In this document: positions 62,859 to 64,000 of the stretch, in pieces
Position numbering within the stretch: position 1 is the stretch's first letter
Layout of the letters: each line of letters begins with the position of its first letter
Assembly (NCBI GenBank): GCA_037074765.1
Contig: JBAMDO010000382.1
Span: 1 to 64,000 of the forward strand
Source: Mansonella perstans
Taxonomy: Eukaryota > Nematoda > Chromadorea > Rhabditida > Onchocercidae
Reading direction: 5' to 3'
DNA length: 64,000 bases
The notes under the pieces: generated by a model
Seen by the model: the letters and a program-made list of their open reading frames with translations, nothing else
The model's database searches: none
Told to the model about the DNA's origin: nothing
Position numbers and translations under genes: made by a program

Positions 62859-62955
62859 GAATCAGGATGATCCCAAAATTTTAGTACTGATAGGTTGAAA
62901 TAATTGTAAATGAATCGGGATGATTCCAGAAAATTTGAGTAGTGATAGTGAGGGA
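62859..62955. repeat. Tandem pair, about 48 bp
   Basis: TGTAAATGAATCRGGATGAT then CC or TCC, AAAATTT, AGTAGTGATAG-like, twice in a row. Confidence 0.55.
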
Positions 62956-63361
62956 ATAAATGAACGAATAAATTATTCATACATATAAATTTTTAATTTT
63001 ATTTACCTATAATTACCTTCACAAGTACTTCCAGTGAATTCTTTGTTATTAAAAAAAAATATACAATCGTTGTCAACATTTTAATGACATTTATTTCTCA
63101 TTAAAAAAAAAAAGGAAAAAAATTTAATTGAGAATGTAAGAGTAAGATAGATAATCGAATGTAATTTAGTTCACATTGATATAAATAAAGTTTGTCTATT
63201 TCATTGTTAATTTTTATTTTACTTAAGTTTCATTTCATTTAAATTTTATTTCATTGATTTCATTTCACATTTAAATACACTGTGATAATATCTTTTATTT
63301 AAATAGTAATAGAATTCTGACATGAGATTACCATATTTCAAGCTTTACTTTATAATCATTA

Positions 63362-63530
63362 GTATCTAGAAGATATTACTAACTGCTTGAAGTTTATGTT
63401 CATTTAAAGCATTGAAGAATGTAATCCTAGCCAGATAGTACAATTATTGATATTTAGGCGATATTACTAAGTGCTTAAAGTTAATGTTCATTTAAAACAT
63501 TGGATATCAAGAGAATATTGTTCATAACTA
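63362..63530. repeat. Tandem pair, about 93 bp
   Basis: GATATTACTAASTGCTT, AAGTTWATGTTCATTTAAA and RCATTG occur at about 63371 and 63460. Confidence 0.6.
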
Positions 63531-64000
63531 AGATAATACACATATTGTGCTATTTTATTCATCTATTTATTATTCAGTTTTTAGATAGCAATATTGATTG
63601 ATGTATTTGCAAAAAAATAATTGATAGAGAGTAGTGTATATTTTATGTATGAATGTGTTCTATGTTTGTGTACATATCATATGTGTGTATACAATATTGA
63701 TGATAAAGGCGGTATCGTTTGAAGTATTTTATAAAACAGTCTTTGTGCTAGTGAGCTAGGCACTTTAATGTTTAGAACGAATTAGAAATCATTCATTGTG
63801 TTTTCTGTTAATTGAATTGCTTATGTATGATCAATCGTATGTATATACGATCATTAATGATCATCACGGATGTTACAATCGTATAAAACTATATCGATTT
63901 TCCTTATAAAATCAATAATAAATATGAAAAGCAGAAATGTGACCCATTTTTTTTCATGTTAATTTAAATCACATCAAGTTTTTTATTCAAATTCTTAATG

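Larger units (their letters stand above)
57690..64000. other. Gene-poor AT-rich region
   Basis: No gene recognised on either strand. Contains CT/AG runs (58210-58252, 58325-58352, 59175-59195, 59839-59858, 60314-60332), a TG/CTGTG run at 61484-61547 and the local duplications listed separately. Confidence 0.6.

Overview
The window is AT-rich nuclear DNA from a nematode, most likely a filarial or other clade III species. Evidence: conserved eukaryotic housekeeping proteins split into many short exons, introns of about 100-500 bp with nematode-type TTTTCAG or TTTTTAG acceptors, and several first coding exons directly preceded by such an acceptor with no visible upstream exon, as expected for spliced-leader trans-splicing. 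The species cannot be fixed from the sequence. Exon models were built by hand; in each recognised gene the splice phases close without a stop.

Layout: (1) 799-7018, + strand, NCBP1 (CBP80), 21 exons. (2) 7542-9503, - strand, mitochondrial 3-hydroxyacyl-CoA dehydrogenase (HADH), convergent with NCBP1. (3) 11997-18437, + strand, an RCC1-repeat plus HECT ubiquitin ligase of the HERC3/HERC4 type. (4) 19369-34099, - strand, a run of four genes read in the order TSEN54, MZT1, SGF29, TAF1B. MZT1 and SGF29 are only about 107 bp apart, which looks like an operon, and TAF1B may belong to it. (5) 35620-40090, + strand, a small arginine-rich gene and a two-module PDZ gene, separated by a recent 1.5-kb tandem duplication that has fused part of the PDZ gene to part of the arginine-rich gene. 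(6) 40542-42785, two minisatellites, the larger with higher-order structure. (7) 42889-51040, a mostly empty region with microsatellites, degenerate repeats and a few orphan exon-like ORFs. (8) 51067-52556, + strand, profilin. (9) 55208-56182, - strand, elongin C. (10) 56230-64000, a gene-poor AT-rich region with short duplications.

The recognised genes act in separate core processes: nuclear cap binding, beta-oxidation, ubiquitin ligation, tRNA intron removal, gamma-tubulin nucleation, SAGA chromatin reading, Pol I initiation, actin dynamics and cullin-RING ligases. The most unusual locus is 36101-39136, where a duplication has produced a chimeric reading frame with its own copy of a TATA-containing promoter. 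No phage, CRISPR array, rRNA, intact tRNA or recognisable transposase was seen.
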